From the NCBI GenBank assembly GCA_963758335.1, contig CAVWVF010000008.1:372001-436000 (forward strand): a stretch of 64,000 bases of DNA, written 5' to 3'. A program made the translations under genes and the position numbers. The stretch's first letter is position 1. Every line of letters starts with the position of its first letter. Positions 18,147 through 27,936 of this stretch are shown one piece after another. Source of the DNA: Roseiarcus sp963758335 (GTDB lineage: Bacteria; Pseudomonadota; Alphaproteobacteria; Rhizobiales; Beijerinckiaceae). A model generated the notes under the pieces. That model did no database searches. It was not told the origin of the DNA and saw only the letters and a program-made list of their open reading frames with translations.

Positions 18147-18920
18147 ATGACCAATCCGTCGAATCTCTTGGGTTCGTTCGTCTGGTACGACCAGATGTCC
18201 AACGACCTCACCGGCGCAGAAGCCTTCTATACGAAAGTCGTCGGCTGGACGCTCGCCCCCAACACGATGAACGACCAGCGCTACACCCTCTTGAAGGCCG
18301 GCTCTGCGATGATCGGCGGCCTGATGCCGATCCCGGCGGAGGCCAAAGGCGTGCAGCCCGCCTGGATGGGCTATATCGCCGTCGACGACGTCAGGGCTTA
18401 CGCCGACAAGGTGACGGCCGCGGGCGGAAAAATCCATCGGCCGGCGACCGAGATTCCCAATGTCGGGACGTTTGCGGTCGCCGGCGATCCGCACGGCGCG
18501 GGATTCCTGCTGTTCAAGGGAAACAGCAGCGAGGCGCCGGCGCAGGATCAGTCGGCGCCCGGCCATATCGGCTGGCATGAGCTGCACGCCGGCGACGGCG
18601 AACAGGCCTTCGCCTTCTATTCGGGGCTCTTCGGCTGGACGAAGGGCGAGGCGATGGATATGGGCGCGATGGGCAAGTACCAGCTCTTCAACACGAAGAG
18701 CGGCCAGGCCGGCGGCATGATGACCAAGACGCCGCAAACGCCTGCGCCGTTCTGGCTCTACTACTTCAACGTCGAGGCGATCGACGCGGCGACGGACCGC
18801 GTGAAGGGCGGCGGCGGCCGGATCGTCAACGGGCCGATGCAAGTCCCCACCGGTCGCTGGATCGTCCACGGGACGGATCCCCAGGGCGCGATGTTCGCGC
18901 TGGTCGCGCCAGAGAGGTGA
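18147..18920 (+). CDS. two-domain VOC family protein, paralogue of 2865
   Basis: 257 residues with the same two-module plan and many shared blocks as the protein at 2865 (GSFVWYDQMSNDLTGAEAFY; GWHELHAGDGEQAFAFYSGL; PFWLYYFNVEAIDAA). GAAGGAGGAAC is a strong ribosome site. Sits in an operon with TetR and PhnB-like genes, which suggests handling of a small electrophile or peroxide. Substrate not assignable. Confidence 0.88.
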   Translation: MTNPSNLLGSFVWYDQMSNDLTGAEAFYTKVVGWTLAPNTMNDQRYTLLKAGSAMIGGLMPIPAEAKGVQPAWMGYIAVDDVRAYADKVTAAGGKIHRPATEIPNVGTFAVAGDPHGAGFLLFKGNSSEAPAQDQSAPGHIGWHELHAGDGEQAFAFYSGLFGWTKGEAMDMGAMGKYQLFNTKSGQAGGMMTKTPQTPAPFWLYYFNVEAIDAATDRVKGGGGRIVNGPMQVPTGRWIVHGTDPQGAMFALVAPER

Positions 18921-19011
18921 TGGCGTCGCGGGGCGCAGGAATGCGCCCTGCCCGCTTCAACGGCCGAGTTCCGTGGCCGACCCTCAATCAATGTCAAGGG
19001 AGACCGATCCC

Positions 19012-19726
19012 ATGAACGTCAACGCCCAAGCGCTCCCCCCTACCATCGAACTTGCGCGCGCCAATCCGGTGCGCATGCCCAACGAAAGCCCCGAGTATCG
19101 CGCCGCCCGCACGGCGCTGCTCGCAGAGGAGATCGAGTTGCGCCGCCACATCGAGCGCGTCGCGGCGCAGCGCCGGGCGCTGCCCCCGGGCGGTCCGGTC
19201 GTCGGCGACTATCGTTTCGAGGGCGAGGACGGTCCGACCGACCTGGCCGGCCTGTTCGGCGATAAGCAGACGCTGGTGATCTACAGTTACATGTTCGGGG
19301 CTGAGCGCGCTCGCCCGTGCCCGATGTGCACCAACCTCCTCGGCGCGTGGGAGGGCAATGCGGCGGACATCGGCCAGAAGGTTGCGCTCGCCGTCGTCGC
19401 CCGCTCGCCGATCGAGCGCCTGATCGCTTGGAAGCGCGAGCGCGGCTGGAAGAACCTGCGTCTCTTCAGCGACCTCAACGGCGCCTATTCGCGCGAGTAT
19501 TTCGGCGTCGCCCCCGACGGCTCGGACATTCCGGCCCTCAACGTGTTCACGCGCCGGGACGGGACGGTCCGCCACTTCTGGTCGGCGGGAGATGACCGGC
19601 TCGACCGCGGACCCCGGCCAGGACCCGCGCGGCGCGCCCGACCCAGCCCCGTTATGGATAGTGCTGGACCTGACGCCGGAAGGACGCGGCGCGGACTGGT
19701 ATCCGCAGCTCGAGTACGCCGCCTGA
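19012..19726 (+). pseudogene. DUF899 thioredoxin-like protein, frameshifted
   Basis: Reads as a DUF899 protein (YSYMFGAERARPCPMCTNLL with the CPMC motif, then RDGTVRHFWSAG). At about 19589 the frame changes: the family ending (a DPGQDPRGAPDP segment, then LDLTPEGRGADWYPQLEYAA) appears in the next frame and stops at 19726. One missing base in GGAGATGACC explains it. Family members are found with VOC and YCII genes as here; function is not established. Confidence 0.8.
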
Positions 19727-19735
19727 ACGGCCGCC

Positions 19736-19832
19736 GTCATTGCGACCCCCAGCGCAGTGAAGGGGAAGCAATCCATCCGCCGGGGCGAGACGCTGGATTG
19801 CTTCGGCTTCGCCTCGCAATGACGGCGCCTTC
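19736..19832. repeat. REP-like palindromic intergenic repeat
   Basis: Arms GTCATTGCGAC...GAAGCAATCC and GGATTGCTTCG...CGCAATGAC make a long imperfect hairpin. This GTCATTGCGA/GAAGCAATCC pattern is a common alphaproteobacterial REP type. Confidence 0.7.
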
Positions 19833-19880
19833 CGGCCACGCCAGATGAGGCGACCCTCCAACCCTATCGGAGAACCAAGA

Positions 19881-20240
19881 ATGCGCGTCATGGTCATCGT
19901 CAAAGCCACTCCAGACTCCGAGGCCGGCGTCATGCCGAGCGCCGAACTCATCGCCGAGATGGGAGCGTTCAATCAGTCGCTGATCGACGCGGGGATCTTC
20001 GTCGACGCCGGCGGCCTCAAGGCGAGCAGCAAGGGCGCGCGGGTCGCCTTTTCGGGTAAGGACCGCACGGTGACCAAAGGCCCGTTCGGAAACGTCGGCG
20101 AACTCGCCGCGGGCTACTGGATATGGAAGGTCAAAGACCTCGACGAGGCGATCGACTGGGTCAAGCGCTGCCCCAACCCGATGCCGGGCCCATCCGAGAT
20201 CGAGATCCGCGAACTGTTCGAGATGGAGGATTTCGGCTGA
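19881..20240 (+). CDS. YCII-related domain protein
   Basis: 119 residues, MRVMVIVKATPDSEAGVMPS at the start, GPFGNVGELAAGYWIWKVKD and the LDEAIDWVKRCPNPM helix: the YCII/DGPF ferredoxin-like fold. Often encoded next to VOC or sigma-factor genes. Start chosen at ATG 19881, after a GGAGAACC site; codons upstream to 19845 look non-coding. Confidence 0.85.
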   Translation: MRVMVIVKATPDSEAGVMPSAELIAEMGAFNQSLIDAGIFVDAGGLKASSKGARVAFSGKDRTVTKGPFGNVGELAAGYWIWKVKDLDEAIDWVKRCPNPMPGPSEIEIRELFEMEDFG

Positions 20241-20333
20241 TCGCGGGCTCCGGCGTCGTTGTGCTCCTCAATTGCTTCGCCGCTTCACTCTTCGTCTTTC
20301 TCTTCACCACAAAGCACACGAAGGACCACGAAG

Positions 20334-20726
20334 TCAGAGCACAAGGCGCTTCAGTCCTTGTTTGAGGAGAACCACGTTGAAGTTGATCAGAAGACCGAGG
20401 CGGAGGCCGGAAAGCTTCAGATAAGTCAGGACTTGCGCGTCGTGGATCGGCGCGAGCGCGTCGACGGACTTGACCTCGACGATGACAGAGCCATCGACGA
20501 CAAGGTCTAGCCGATAGCCGGCGTCCAGCCGTTCCCCCTCGTAGAGGATCGGCAGCGCGAGTTGCCGCTGAACATCGACGCCTCTGCGCGCAAGCTCGTG
20601 CGCGAGGCAATGCTCGTAGGCCAATTCGAGCAACCCCGGGCCGAGCGCCTTATGTATTTGGAAGGCCGCATCAATGCATTGCCGTGCGGCGGCTTCCGCA
20701 CGGGCCGGAATTGGAGCATGCCCCAC
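20334..20726 (-). CDS. GxxExxY family protein
   Basis: 130 residues from GTG 20726. The GPGLLELAYEHCLAHEL block is the GxxExxY motif, followed by YRLDLVVDGSVIVEVKSVD, which has the D...ExK look of a PD-(D/E)XK nuclease fold. The family is widespread, of unknown function. It is flanked by the CACAAAG-CACACGAAGGACCACGAAG repeat style often seen beside such genes. Start uncertain; longer frames run into that repeat. Confidence 0.75.
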   Translation of the reverse strand: MGHAPIPARAEAAARQCIDAAFQIHKALGPGLLELAYEHCLAHELARRGVDVQRQLALPILYEGERLDAGYRLDLVVDGSVIVEVKSVDALAPIHDAQVLTYLKLSGLRLGLLINFNVVLLKQGLKRLVL

Positions 20727-20861
20727 CTTCGTGCCCCCTTGTGTCCTTTGTGGTGAAATTGAATTACCATAAAGAACGCACCAATCCCCCTCGTTTTGCT
20801 CACCACGGGGGTTCGACTCGAGCCGCATTCGCGCTAACGTCGGCGCCGAGAGGGACGTTTC

Positions 20862-21858
20862 ATGACTTTGAGCAGACGCAAACTCGGGCGTCAGGGGCTG
20901 GAAGTCTCGGCGATCGGCCTCGGCTGCATGGGGATGAGCCAGTCCTACGGCCCGGCGGACGAGGCGGAATCGATCGCGACCGTCCATCGCGCGATCGACC
21001 TCGGCTGCACGTTCTTCGATACGGCCGAGGTCTACGGCCCCTTCGCCAACGAGGAGCTCATCGGCCGCGCGCTCAAAGGCAAGCGCGATGAGGTGACCAT
21101 CGCGACCAAGTTCGGCTTCCGTATCGAGGGCGGCCGGCAGGTCGGCGCCGAGCGGGACAGCCGGCCGAAGACGATCCGGGCGGCGGTGGAGGGTTCGCTC
21201 CGTCGGCTCGGGACCGACCATATCGACCTTCTCTACCAGCACCGCGTCGACCCGGCCGTGCCGATCGAGGAGGTCGCCGGCACGGTCGGCGATCTTGTCC
21301 GGGAGGGCAAGGTTTTGTTCTTCGGGCTGTCGGAGGCGGGCGCGGCCAACGTCCGCCGCGCCCATGCCGAGCATCCGGTCTCGGCGCTGCAGAGCGAGTA
21401 TTCGCTGTAAGAGCGCAATCTCGAAGCCGATATTTTGCCCGTCCTGCGCGAGCTGGGCATTGGTCTCGTGCCCTTCTCGCCGCTCGGCCGCGGGCTTCCT
21501 GACCGGCGAGGTCAAACGGGCGGAGGACTACCCCGAGGGCGATTACCGACGAAACGATCCGCGCTACCAGGGCGACAATTTCGACGCCAACATGCAGGCC
21601 GCCGCCATCGTGCGCGAAGTCGCGGCGGCCAAGAGCGCCAGGCCGGGCCAGATCGCGCTCGCCTGGCTCTTGCACAAGGGTGACGACATCGTGCCGATCC
21701 CCGGCACGAAGCGGCGTCGCTATCTGGAAGAGAACGTCACCGCGGAATCGTTCCGGCTCGACGCCGACGAGATGCAGGCGCTCGACGAGGCGCTGCGGCC
21801 GGGCAAGATCTCCGGGCCGCGCTACCCCGAATGGATCATGGCCACGATCGACCGCTGA
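20862..21858 (+). pseudogene. aldo/keto reductase, nonsense codon plus frameshift
   Basis: Starts MTLSRRKLGRQGLEVSAIGL with the catalytic FFDTAEVYG Tyr segment. At 21408 a TAA replaces the conserved Trp of EYSLW. About 80 bases later one extra G in CGCGGGCTTC shifts the frame. The tail (GFLTGEVKRAEDYP ... GQIALAWLLHKGDDIVPIPG) then runs to 21858. With two independent lesions it is not expected to be functional. The family reduces aldehydes and quinones with NADPH. Confidence 0.88.
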
Positions 21859-22428
21859 ATCCGGGCGCGCGCGGCCCCCTCCCGAATCGCCGCGGCGCTC
21901 GACGGTTAGGGCCCGCGGACCGCTGAGGCCCGGTTCCGCGAGAGTTGCAGCGCCCGCTACCTGAAGCTGCTCTGCGGATCGTGGCGAAAGGGGAGAGGGA
22001 GGGCGGTCAACTCAAGCGATTGAGTGAAGACGGCGGGTTTCGACCCCCGAGCGGACACTCGCGATGGTGCAGAAATCAAGCAGACGGTGCGAAAACTCGA
22101 ATTTTGGCGTTTTTTTCTGCTCTGCGCGGTCATAGGCCCCGAAAATCGGGCAGCGCCTAAAGTGCGCGGAGTTTTCGCACCGTCTGCAAGAATTTCGCAC
22201 CACGCGAAAACGGCTCGAAAACGGCAGGTTTTGAGAGAACCATCAAAAAGACGGCGCCGCGCACAAAGGGAAGGGTTTTAGGAGGCGCGAAGCGCACCGC
22301 CTCCTGCCGCGCGGCGTCGCCGTGCAGTTTGACAGAATGGAGCTATGCGGCTTGTGTCGGACGCCGCCGCTCAGCTACGTCGACCCGGGAGCTGGGACTG
22401 CTGTTGCGGGTGATATGATTGGAACCGA
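21859..22428. other. 570-bp intergenic with palindromes, no gene seen
   Basis: No convincing ORF. It holds the 18-bp inverted repeat described separately and a first example of a short repeat ending TTTTGAGAG (22186-22236). Confidence 0.5.
22081..22186. repeat. 18-bp perfect inverted repeat
   Basis: CAGACGGTGCGAAAACTC at 22081-22098 recurs inverted at 22169-22186, separated by 70 bp. The outer bases could form a cruciform or the ends of a small MITE-like unit. Confidence 0.7.
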
Positions 22429-22665
22429 ATGAAGCACTCTGTAAAATCCGAAGAGGCGCAGCACGATTTTGCTGCGAAGGCTCTTACTGACGCCGTGAAG
22501 AGATGCGAAAAACGCGGTGTTTCCACTGAAATTACTGTGCAGACGCTCCTTTCAGTTGGAGCCACTTTGCTCCTTTCAAGCTGCGAAGCGGATGACGCAG
22601 CGAGCATGCTTGAGGGCATGGCCGCAGCAATCCGGAGTGGTGAAATTACAAGAGATGACGCATAG
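22429..22665 (+). CDS. hypothetical protein
   Basis: 78 residues, helical, with an acidic ending (SGEITRDDA). Lower GC than its neighbours. I do not recognise it. It is the only plausible gene in its interval, but there is no strong ribosome site. Confidence 0.45.
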   Translation: MKHSVKSEEAQHDFAAKALTDAVKRCEKRGVSTEITVQTLLSVGATLLLSSCEADDAASMLEGMAAAIRSGEITRDDA

Positions 22666-22689
22666 CAACATAGCGCCGCGCTGTCTGTG

Positions 22690-22756
22690 CGCACCGCGCA
22701 AAAGTCAAGATATTTGCAACAGCGATTTTAGGCCGAAAATAGAGGGGTTTTGAGAG
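22690..22756 (+). repeat. diverged intergenic repeat ending TTTTGAGAG
   Basis: GCGCAAAAGTCAAG ... AGGCCGAAAAT ... GGGTTTTGAGAG. Related sequences lie at 22186-22236 and 26985-27052, sharing GCCGAAAAT-type and TTTTGAGAG blocks. Confidence 0.45.
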
Positions 22757-22769
22757 ACTCAGAGTCTCT

Positions 22770-23479
22770 TCACGGCTTCTGACCGATGCCCTCTCTTACG
22801 AGATCCATTTCATAAATCGGCGTCACGAAATCAGCGGCGACCTTGAGTTTCGCGGACACGTTCTTCGCGCGATCCTCTGGCGGATAGCCCTTCAGGAACT
22901 CGACGGCTCCCACATGGCGTCCCGAGTTCTTGACATAGTTGACGGACGGAATGCTGTCTGCGTCTCCGGAGATCAACAAGGCCACGTCGTAGGCTGATAA
23001 CATCGTTACCATATCGACCGCGAAGCTTGTGTCGACGCCTTTTTCATCGAGGAAGTTCACCTTCCAATGGCCGACCTTCCTGACCTCAATAAAGTCCGTT
23101 GATGCGGCCACGGCGTAGTGGAATTGGTTCATGCCATCTAGATTTTGCTTCTTGCCTTCGTACCAAGACTGAAAGTCTCGGAAGCATAGCGCCCACGCCT
23201 CCTCCAAGACAGCTTGCTGAGTTTGCGGCTTGCTCTGGTTTTGTAGCGATTGGCTGGCGGCCTTCGACCACTCGGCGCGAACATCTCTGTCATTTTCGAA
23301 TTGTTTCCTCAGGTGCGCTTGCGCCTTCGGATCGGCCAAATCCCACTCGTCAATTGCCCCGACGACGTACCAGTAAACCCGGAGAAGCTGCGCGTCGGGA
23401 CGCGCATTTTTTGTGAATGACGCTCGCCAATCGTCGACGCATTTTTCGAAGAGGTACCAATAGAGCTTTTCGTAGTCTT
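22770..23479 (-). CDS. NYN-domain protein, N-terminus removed by IS3
   Basis: The region from about LKDYEKLYWYLFEKC to the stop at 22770 is host-derived; the preceding residues in the open frame come from the IS3 end. GVDTSFAVDMVTMLSAYDVA and LISGDADSIPSVNYVKNSG are the NYN/LabA (PIN-like) metal-binding motifs. The first Asp strand, usually near the N-terminus, is missing. Family members are Mg-dependent ribonucleases. Probably inactive. Confidence 0.75.
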
Positions 23480-23555
23480 TGAGCTGGACCCCGGATTTAG
23501 GACCATTGGCTAAGGTGTGAAATGTCCTGCTCTGTCGCAACCGATGGAGCGAGAA

Positions 23556-23849
23556 ATGACGAAGTCACGCAAGAAGTTTGATGCGGCGTTCAAGGCGAAG
23601 ATTGCGCTCGAGGCGTTGCGCGAGGATGCGACGGTTCCGGAACTGGCGAAGCGGCACGGGGTGCATCCGAACCAGATTTATGCCTGGAAGAAGCAGGTTC
23701 TCGACAATGCGGCGAGCCTGTTCGCGCGCGGGGCGAGCGGTTCGGGCGATGGCGAGGAGGAGCGCGAACGTGAGACGGCCAAGCTTTACGCCAAGATCGG
23801 CCAACCGACGGTCGAACGGGATTTCTTGGCCAGGAGGCCAGGTCGATGA
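23556..23849 (+). CDS. IS3 OrfA
   Basis: 97 residues, MTKSRKKFDAAFKAKIALEA with the HTH AKRHGVHPNQIYAWKKQVLD, then a Glu/Arg-rich stretch (EEERERETAKLYAKIGQ), the expected leucine-zipper region. It overlaps orfB by ATGA. Binds the IS ends. An in-frame ATG at 23544 is an alternative start. Confidence 0.9.
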   Translation: MTKSRKKFDAAFKAKIALEALREDATVPELAKRHGVHPNQIYAWKKQVLDNAASLFARGASGSGDGEEERERETAKLYAKIGQPTVERDFLARRPGR

Positions 23850-24789
23850 GCGCGCCCGATCGAAGAGCGATGGTCGAACGGCCTGGCAAGGACCTGTCGG
23901 TGCGCCGCCAACGCGCGCTTGTGGGCGTGGCGCGCTCGGCGGTCTACCGCCCCAAGCCCGTCGCCCGGGCGGACGATCTGGCGGTGATGCGCCGCATCGA
24001 CGAACTGCATCTCGAACTTCCGTTCTACGGCTCGCGGCGAATGACCTTCGAACTCAACAAGGAAGGCCGTGGGGTCAACCGCAAGCGAGTGCGGCGGCTG
24101 ATGCGGGTGATGGGGATCGAAGCGCTGGTTCCACGCCCCGGCACGAGCAAAGCCGCGCCCGGGCGCAAGATATACCCCTACCTGCTGCGCGGCCTGAAGA
24201 TTGTCGAGCCGAACTACGTGTGGGCGGCCGACGTGACCTACATCCCGATGGCGTGCGGCTTCATCTATCTGGTGGCGATCATCGACTGGGCGAGCCGGGC
24301 GGTTCTGGCGTGCGGCTGTCGAACACCAACGATGCGAGCTTCTGCGCGGCGGCGCTGGAGGAGGCGCTGCTTCGGTTCGGAAAGCCGCGGATTTTCAATA
24401 CCGATCAGGGCTCCACTTTCACCTCCGAGGCTTTCGTCGGCAAGCTCGCGGCGGCCGGCGTCGCGATTTCGATGGACGGACGCGGCCGTTTCATGGACAA
24501 CATTTTCATCGAACGGCTGTGGCGCTCGATCAAGTATGAAGAAGTGCATCTGAAAGCCTACGCCGATGGCCGCGAGGCGCGGGCCGGCATCAGTTCCTGG
24601 ATGACCTTTTACAATTTTCGGCGCCCGCACCAGGCGATGAACAATCTGATGCCGATGGCGGTGTGGCGCGCCGGCATGGACAAAATCGAGGCGGCGGCGA
24701 GGGCTGTGGATATGCCGCTTCGCTTGGACAACGCAAACGCGTTGCCCACATACCCACAGCAGAAGCAGAAGCAGCAAGAAGCGGCTTGA
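23846..24789 (+). pseudogene. IS3 OrfB transposase, frameshifted
   Basis: Same protein as the intact OrfB of copy 2 up to ASRAVLA near 24310, where one G of GTGGCGG is missing. The frame recovers on paper as SNTNDASFCAAALEE and ends at 24789. The DDE core spans the break, so this copy cannot make active transposase on its own. Confidence 0.9.
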
Positions 24790-25605
24790 TTCTTGAAGGA
24801 CAAGGGCAGGCGAGATTACACCTTAAATCCATCCCCTCGTGGTCCCACGAATGGGGTCCAGTTCACTCCACCCGTTCCTGCCGTTCAAGTCCGACGACGG
24901 GCCGGAAATATCCTTCGCCGCGCCGTCTTCGGAATCGCCAGCCGCTACGCCTACTTCACGATCAGCTTCTTGCTAATCGGAATAATCGGATCAGGCGGTT
25001 TGAAGGCTTTTCCTCCGAGGAGCGACTCGAAAGCGGCGATCACCCCGTCAAGATAATTCGCCATTTCCCTGAGCCAGTCCACAACACGCACCCCTTTGAA
25101 CGGTTCTATAGGAAGCCCTACATCAATTGAAATTGGTGGGAACGATCCGCGCGCGGCAAAGGAGTTTGATGGGATTCTCAAAAGCGCTTTGTCAAACTCG
25201 ATCGGCTGATCGGCGTCAATTAGGAGTGTATATGTTCCGCCATCTGGCGCGGAATCGGTGATCGTTGAAAAAGAAGATGTAGTTGCTTCGATCACCGGAA
25301 TAATGAGTCGGTGCTTGTCGATACGATCCAAATCGTGAAGCGCGCACAGGCCGTCATTTCCTCCGCGATACGGTCGCAACGCCCGCAAGGCATTTTCGAC
25401 CTGTTTGCCTGCTTTGTTAAACTGTTTGGATTTAATTGCGTCGGTGACACCGTTACTGTCTTTCGCGATAGGAAATTGGATGTTTTGCAACAAGTTTTCC
25501 GGCAAGTTCTTCCCTGTCTTCGAAGTCTCTATTTCCACCAGTTCGTATGCTAAGTGGTCCAATGCCGATCTAAGGTTGTGAACGGCGTCAGCAATAATTA
25601 AAAAA

Positions 25606-26647
25606 GGCTCAATTAGCGTTTGATTGACACGCCTGTTTGTGCTACGATTTATTATGGATTGACAGGGGTTTGCGATGGATCAGGGGATGTTTCGAGCGTG
25701 GCTGGCGGAGATCGACGGTCTGACGGCGAAGCAGCGCCAAGAGCTCGAGGCGGTGCTGGCCGGCCGGCAGCCCAGAGCGGCGGTGGCGGCGGCGATCGAG
25801 GAGCGCTTGGGCGAGGCGCGTCGCTGTCCGCACTGCAGCGGGGCGTCGGTGGGCGGGGGCCAAGCCGACGGCCTGCGCCGTTTCCGCTGCAAGGATTGCC
25901 GCAGAAGCTTCAACGCGCTGACCGGAACGCCGCTGGCCCAATTGCGCAAGAAGGAACGCTGGCTTGATTTTGGTCAGTCGTTGAGCGAGGGCGAGACGGT
26001 GGCCGCCTCGGCCGAGCGGTGCGGGGTGGCTGTGAGCACGGCGTTCCGCTGGCGACATCGCTTCCTGCGCGCCGCCAAGAACCCCACGCGCCTGTTGAGC
26101 GGCATCGTCGAAGTCGATGAAACCTACATATTATCAAGCCGTAAGGGCGAGCGTCGCCTCGGGCGCAAGGCTCGCAGGCGGGGCGGAAAGGCAGCCAAGC
26201 GCGGCCTTTCGGACGAACAGACGCCGATCCTAGTGGCCGCCGACCGGAGCGGCGCCACCATCAGCGCCGTCCTCTCGGCCGTGACCGTCCAGACCATCAA
26301 GCCGGTGCTGGCGCCCGTTCTGGGTAAGGACGCCTTGCTCGTCACCGACGGCAATAACGTCTACCCGCCTTGCGCCGCCGCCCTCGGCGTCAGCCATGAA
26401 GCGCTCAACCAGTCGAACGGCGAACGTGTCCGCGGCGAATTACACATCCAGACCGTCAACAGTCGCCACGAGAGCCTCAAAACCTTCCTGCGCCCCCATC
26501 GCGGCATCGCCACAAAATACCTCGACAGCTACCTCAGGTGGTTCCACCTCGCCGGCCTCAAGCACAATCCCACGCCCCGAACATGCCTCAATGCCGCCAT
26601 CGGCGGAGGAGCTCAAATGGCCATGTCAACCTAACGCGAATTGAGCC
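25606..26647 (+). mobile_element. IS1595 family element, copy 1
   Basis: 1042 bp with ends GGCTCAATTAGCG and (inverted) GGCTCAATTCGCG, flanked by the 8-bp duplication TTAAAAAA (25598-25605, 26648-26655). Copy 2 is at 48869-49910. Confidence 0.95.
25675..26634 (+). CDS. IS1595 family transposase
   Basis: 319 residues. N-terminal zinc ribbon (CPHC ... CKDC), HTH-like AASAERCGVAVSTAFRWRHR, then the DDE-type domain: GIVEVDETYILSS, LLVTDGNNVYPP, and the NSRHESLKTFLRPHRGIATKYLDSYL block containing the conserved His/Asn and Lys of this family. Identical to the copy-2 protein, so both are recent arrivals. Confidence 0.95.
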   Translation: MDQGMFRAWLAEIDGLTAKQRQELEAVLAGRQPRAAVAAAIEERLGEARRCPHCSGASVGGGQADGLRRFRCKDCRRSFNALTGTPLAQLRKKERWLDFGQSLSEGETVAASAERCGVAVSTAFRWRHRFLRAAKNPTRLLSGIVEVDETYILSSRKGERRLGRKARRRGGKAAKRGLSDEQTPILVAADRSGATISAVLSAVTVQTIKPVLAPVLGKDALLVTDGNNVYPPCAAALGVSHEALNQSNGERVRGELHIQTVNSRHESLKTFLRPHRGIATKYLDSYLRWFHLAGLKHNPTPRTCLNAAIGGGAQMAMST

Positions 26648-26837
26648 TTAAAAAAACGTTTTCGGGAATGGGACTGGTTCTTTTCAGCTTGAGGACCTTG
26701 AACTCCGGGTCGCTATCATCGTCAAAGACGAGGTAACAGGGCGAACTGAGCGAAAAGCTAGAAACTTCAGTCGCGAGAGCGTCAATGTGGGAACGCGGAC
26801 GTTCAGTCTTCAACTTGGAACCGTGAAACATGCGCAT

Positions 26838-27384
26838 TGAGGCGGCCCTACCCTACGCTAACAGTCCGGTGACGATGTTGCTTCATTGCTGACGGGCCCA
26901 CCCGATCTGCCTCAGCGCCGGGCCGCGCCGACTCACGTCCACGACTTTGTTGGCCGAGTGCGCGGCGTAGCTTTGTGCAAGCCGCCAGCGCAAAAATCAA
27001 TCAAGAATTCTGCACGCGCGGATTCAGGCCGAAAATCGGCGGCTTTTGAGAGCGTGCGGGCGACGCGCGAAGGCCGCCCGGAGGCGGCCTTCGGTTCCAT
27101 AAAACGACCTTATGCGACTATCGGTCTCGAAGGTTCCGAGGTCATCCGCATGATCCGCAAGCGGCAGTGTCGCATGCTCGAATCCGGCTCGATCGGGAGA
27201 AGTGCATTTTGTGAACCGGCAATTCCGTCTCGCAGCTTGATACAGCGAGACGGGGGGGCAAATTGTGCCTCAGGCTCGCCAATGCAACAGAGCCGTGGTG
27301 TGCGACCTTGCCACCTTGGGCGATTGAGGCCGCGCGCGCATGAACAGCTTTGATTTATGATTCTGGGTACGAGAGGAGACTCTA
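26838..27384. other. intergenic, repeats only
   Basis: No gene I can support. It contains a TTTTGAGAG-type repeat (26985-27052) and the hairpin at 27069-27092. Confidence 0.5.
27069..27092. terminator. perfect GC-rich hairpin
   Basis: GAAGGCCGCC-CGGA-GGCGGCCTTC: a 10-bp perfect stem with a 4-base loop. No T-run follows, so it may be a repeat rather than a terminator. Confidence 0.4.
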
Positions 27385-27843
27385 ATGTCAAAGGTCTGTC
27401 GGTTGCTGTGTACCTTGTCACTGAGCCTTGCACTTGCTGCAATCTGCAATTCGCAGATTGCCTCCGCCGCGTCTCAGATTTCCTATAACGAGAATCTGAG
27501 CAATTTTGGTCCTCCGAACAGTGCCGGGCAGTTTAATTTCAGCCTTCCACAATTCAACCCGACTAACGGAGTCCTCCAAAATATAACGATCACCTTTAGT
27601 TCGTCGGCAAGTGGGACTTCCGGACCCCCGGGCGGCGGCTCATGGCAGTTTGGGTTTACGATCACTGGACCGGGAATACCCGCCCCTTCGCCAGGTCCAT
27701 TTAATTCACTGAGTGACATAGTTTTCTTTGCCGGGACAGGAGCCTGGTCATCTCCCCTAGCTAGTGGGTTGACGATAATTACTTCGAGCAAAGATGGATA
27801 TATCGGTAATTGGTTTGTTAGCATTCCAGTTAACTATTCTTAG
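27385..27843 (+). CDS. secreted protein, choice-of-anchor E-like
   Basis: 152 residues with a signal peptide (SLSLALAAICNSQIASAASQ, likely cleavage after ASA). The mature part is a Gly/Ser/Pro-rich beta protein; FNFSLPQFNPTNGVLQNITI matches the opening of choice-of-anchor E-type domains in exported proteins (recollection). GC is clearly below the window average, suggesting acquisition. The stop is 18 bp from the IS3 end, so the gene looks complete. GAGAGGAGACTCTA supplies the ribosome site. Confidence 0.65.
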   Translation: MSKVCRLLCTLSLSLALAAICNSQIASAASQISYNENLSNFGPPNSAGQFNFSLPQFNPTNGVLQNITITFSSSASGTSGPPGGGSWQFGFTITGPGIPAPSPGPFNSLSDIVFFAGTGAWSSPLASGLTIITSSKDGYIGNWFVSIPVNYS

Positions 27844-27936
27844 TTTGGGGCTGGTGCCAGTGAACTGGACCCCATTCGTGGGACCACGAGGGGATGGATT
27901 TAAGGTGTAATCTCGCCTGCCCTTGTCCTTCAAGAA

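Larger units (their letters stand above)
23480..24865 (+). mobile_element. IS3 family element, copy 1
   Basis: Ends TGAGCTGGACCCC and (inverted) TGAACTGGACCCC. It contains orfA and a frameshifted orfB. An inverted second copy lies at 27861-29253. No clear 3-bp target duplication is visible at either copy, which may mean rearrangement between them. Confidence 0.88.
24951..26837 (-). pseudogene. hypothetical protein split by IS1595
   Basis: The N-part (26837 to 26648; MRMFHGSKLKTERPRSHI ... SPIPENVFL) and C-part (25605 to 24951; IIADAVHNLRSALDHLAYEL ...) join in frame exactly across the 8-bp duplication TTAAAAAA. The NLRSALDHLA helix recalls a common family of uncharacterised bacterial proteins with an ADAVHNLRSALDHL signature. 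About 280 residues before interruption. Function unknown. Confidence 0.8.
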
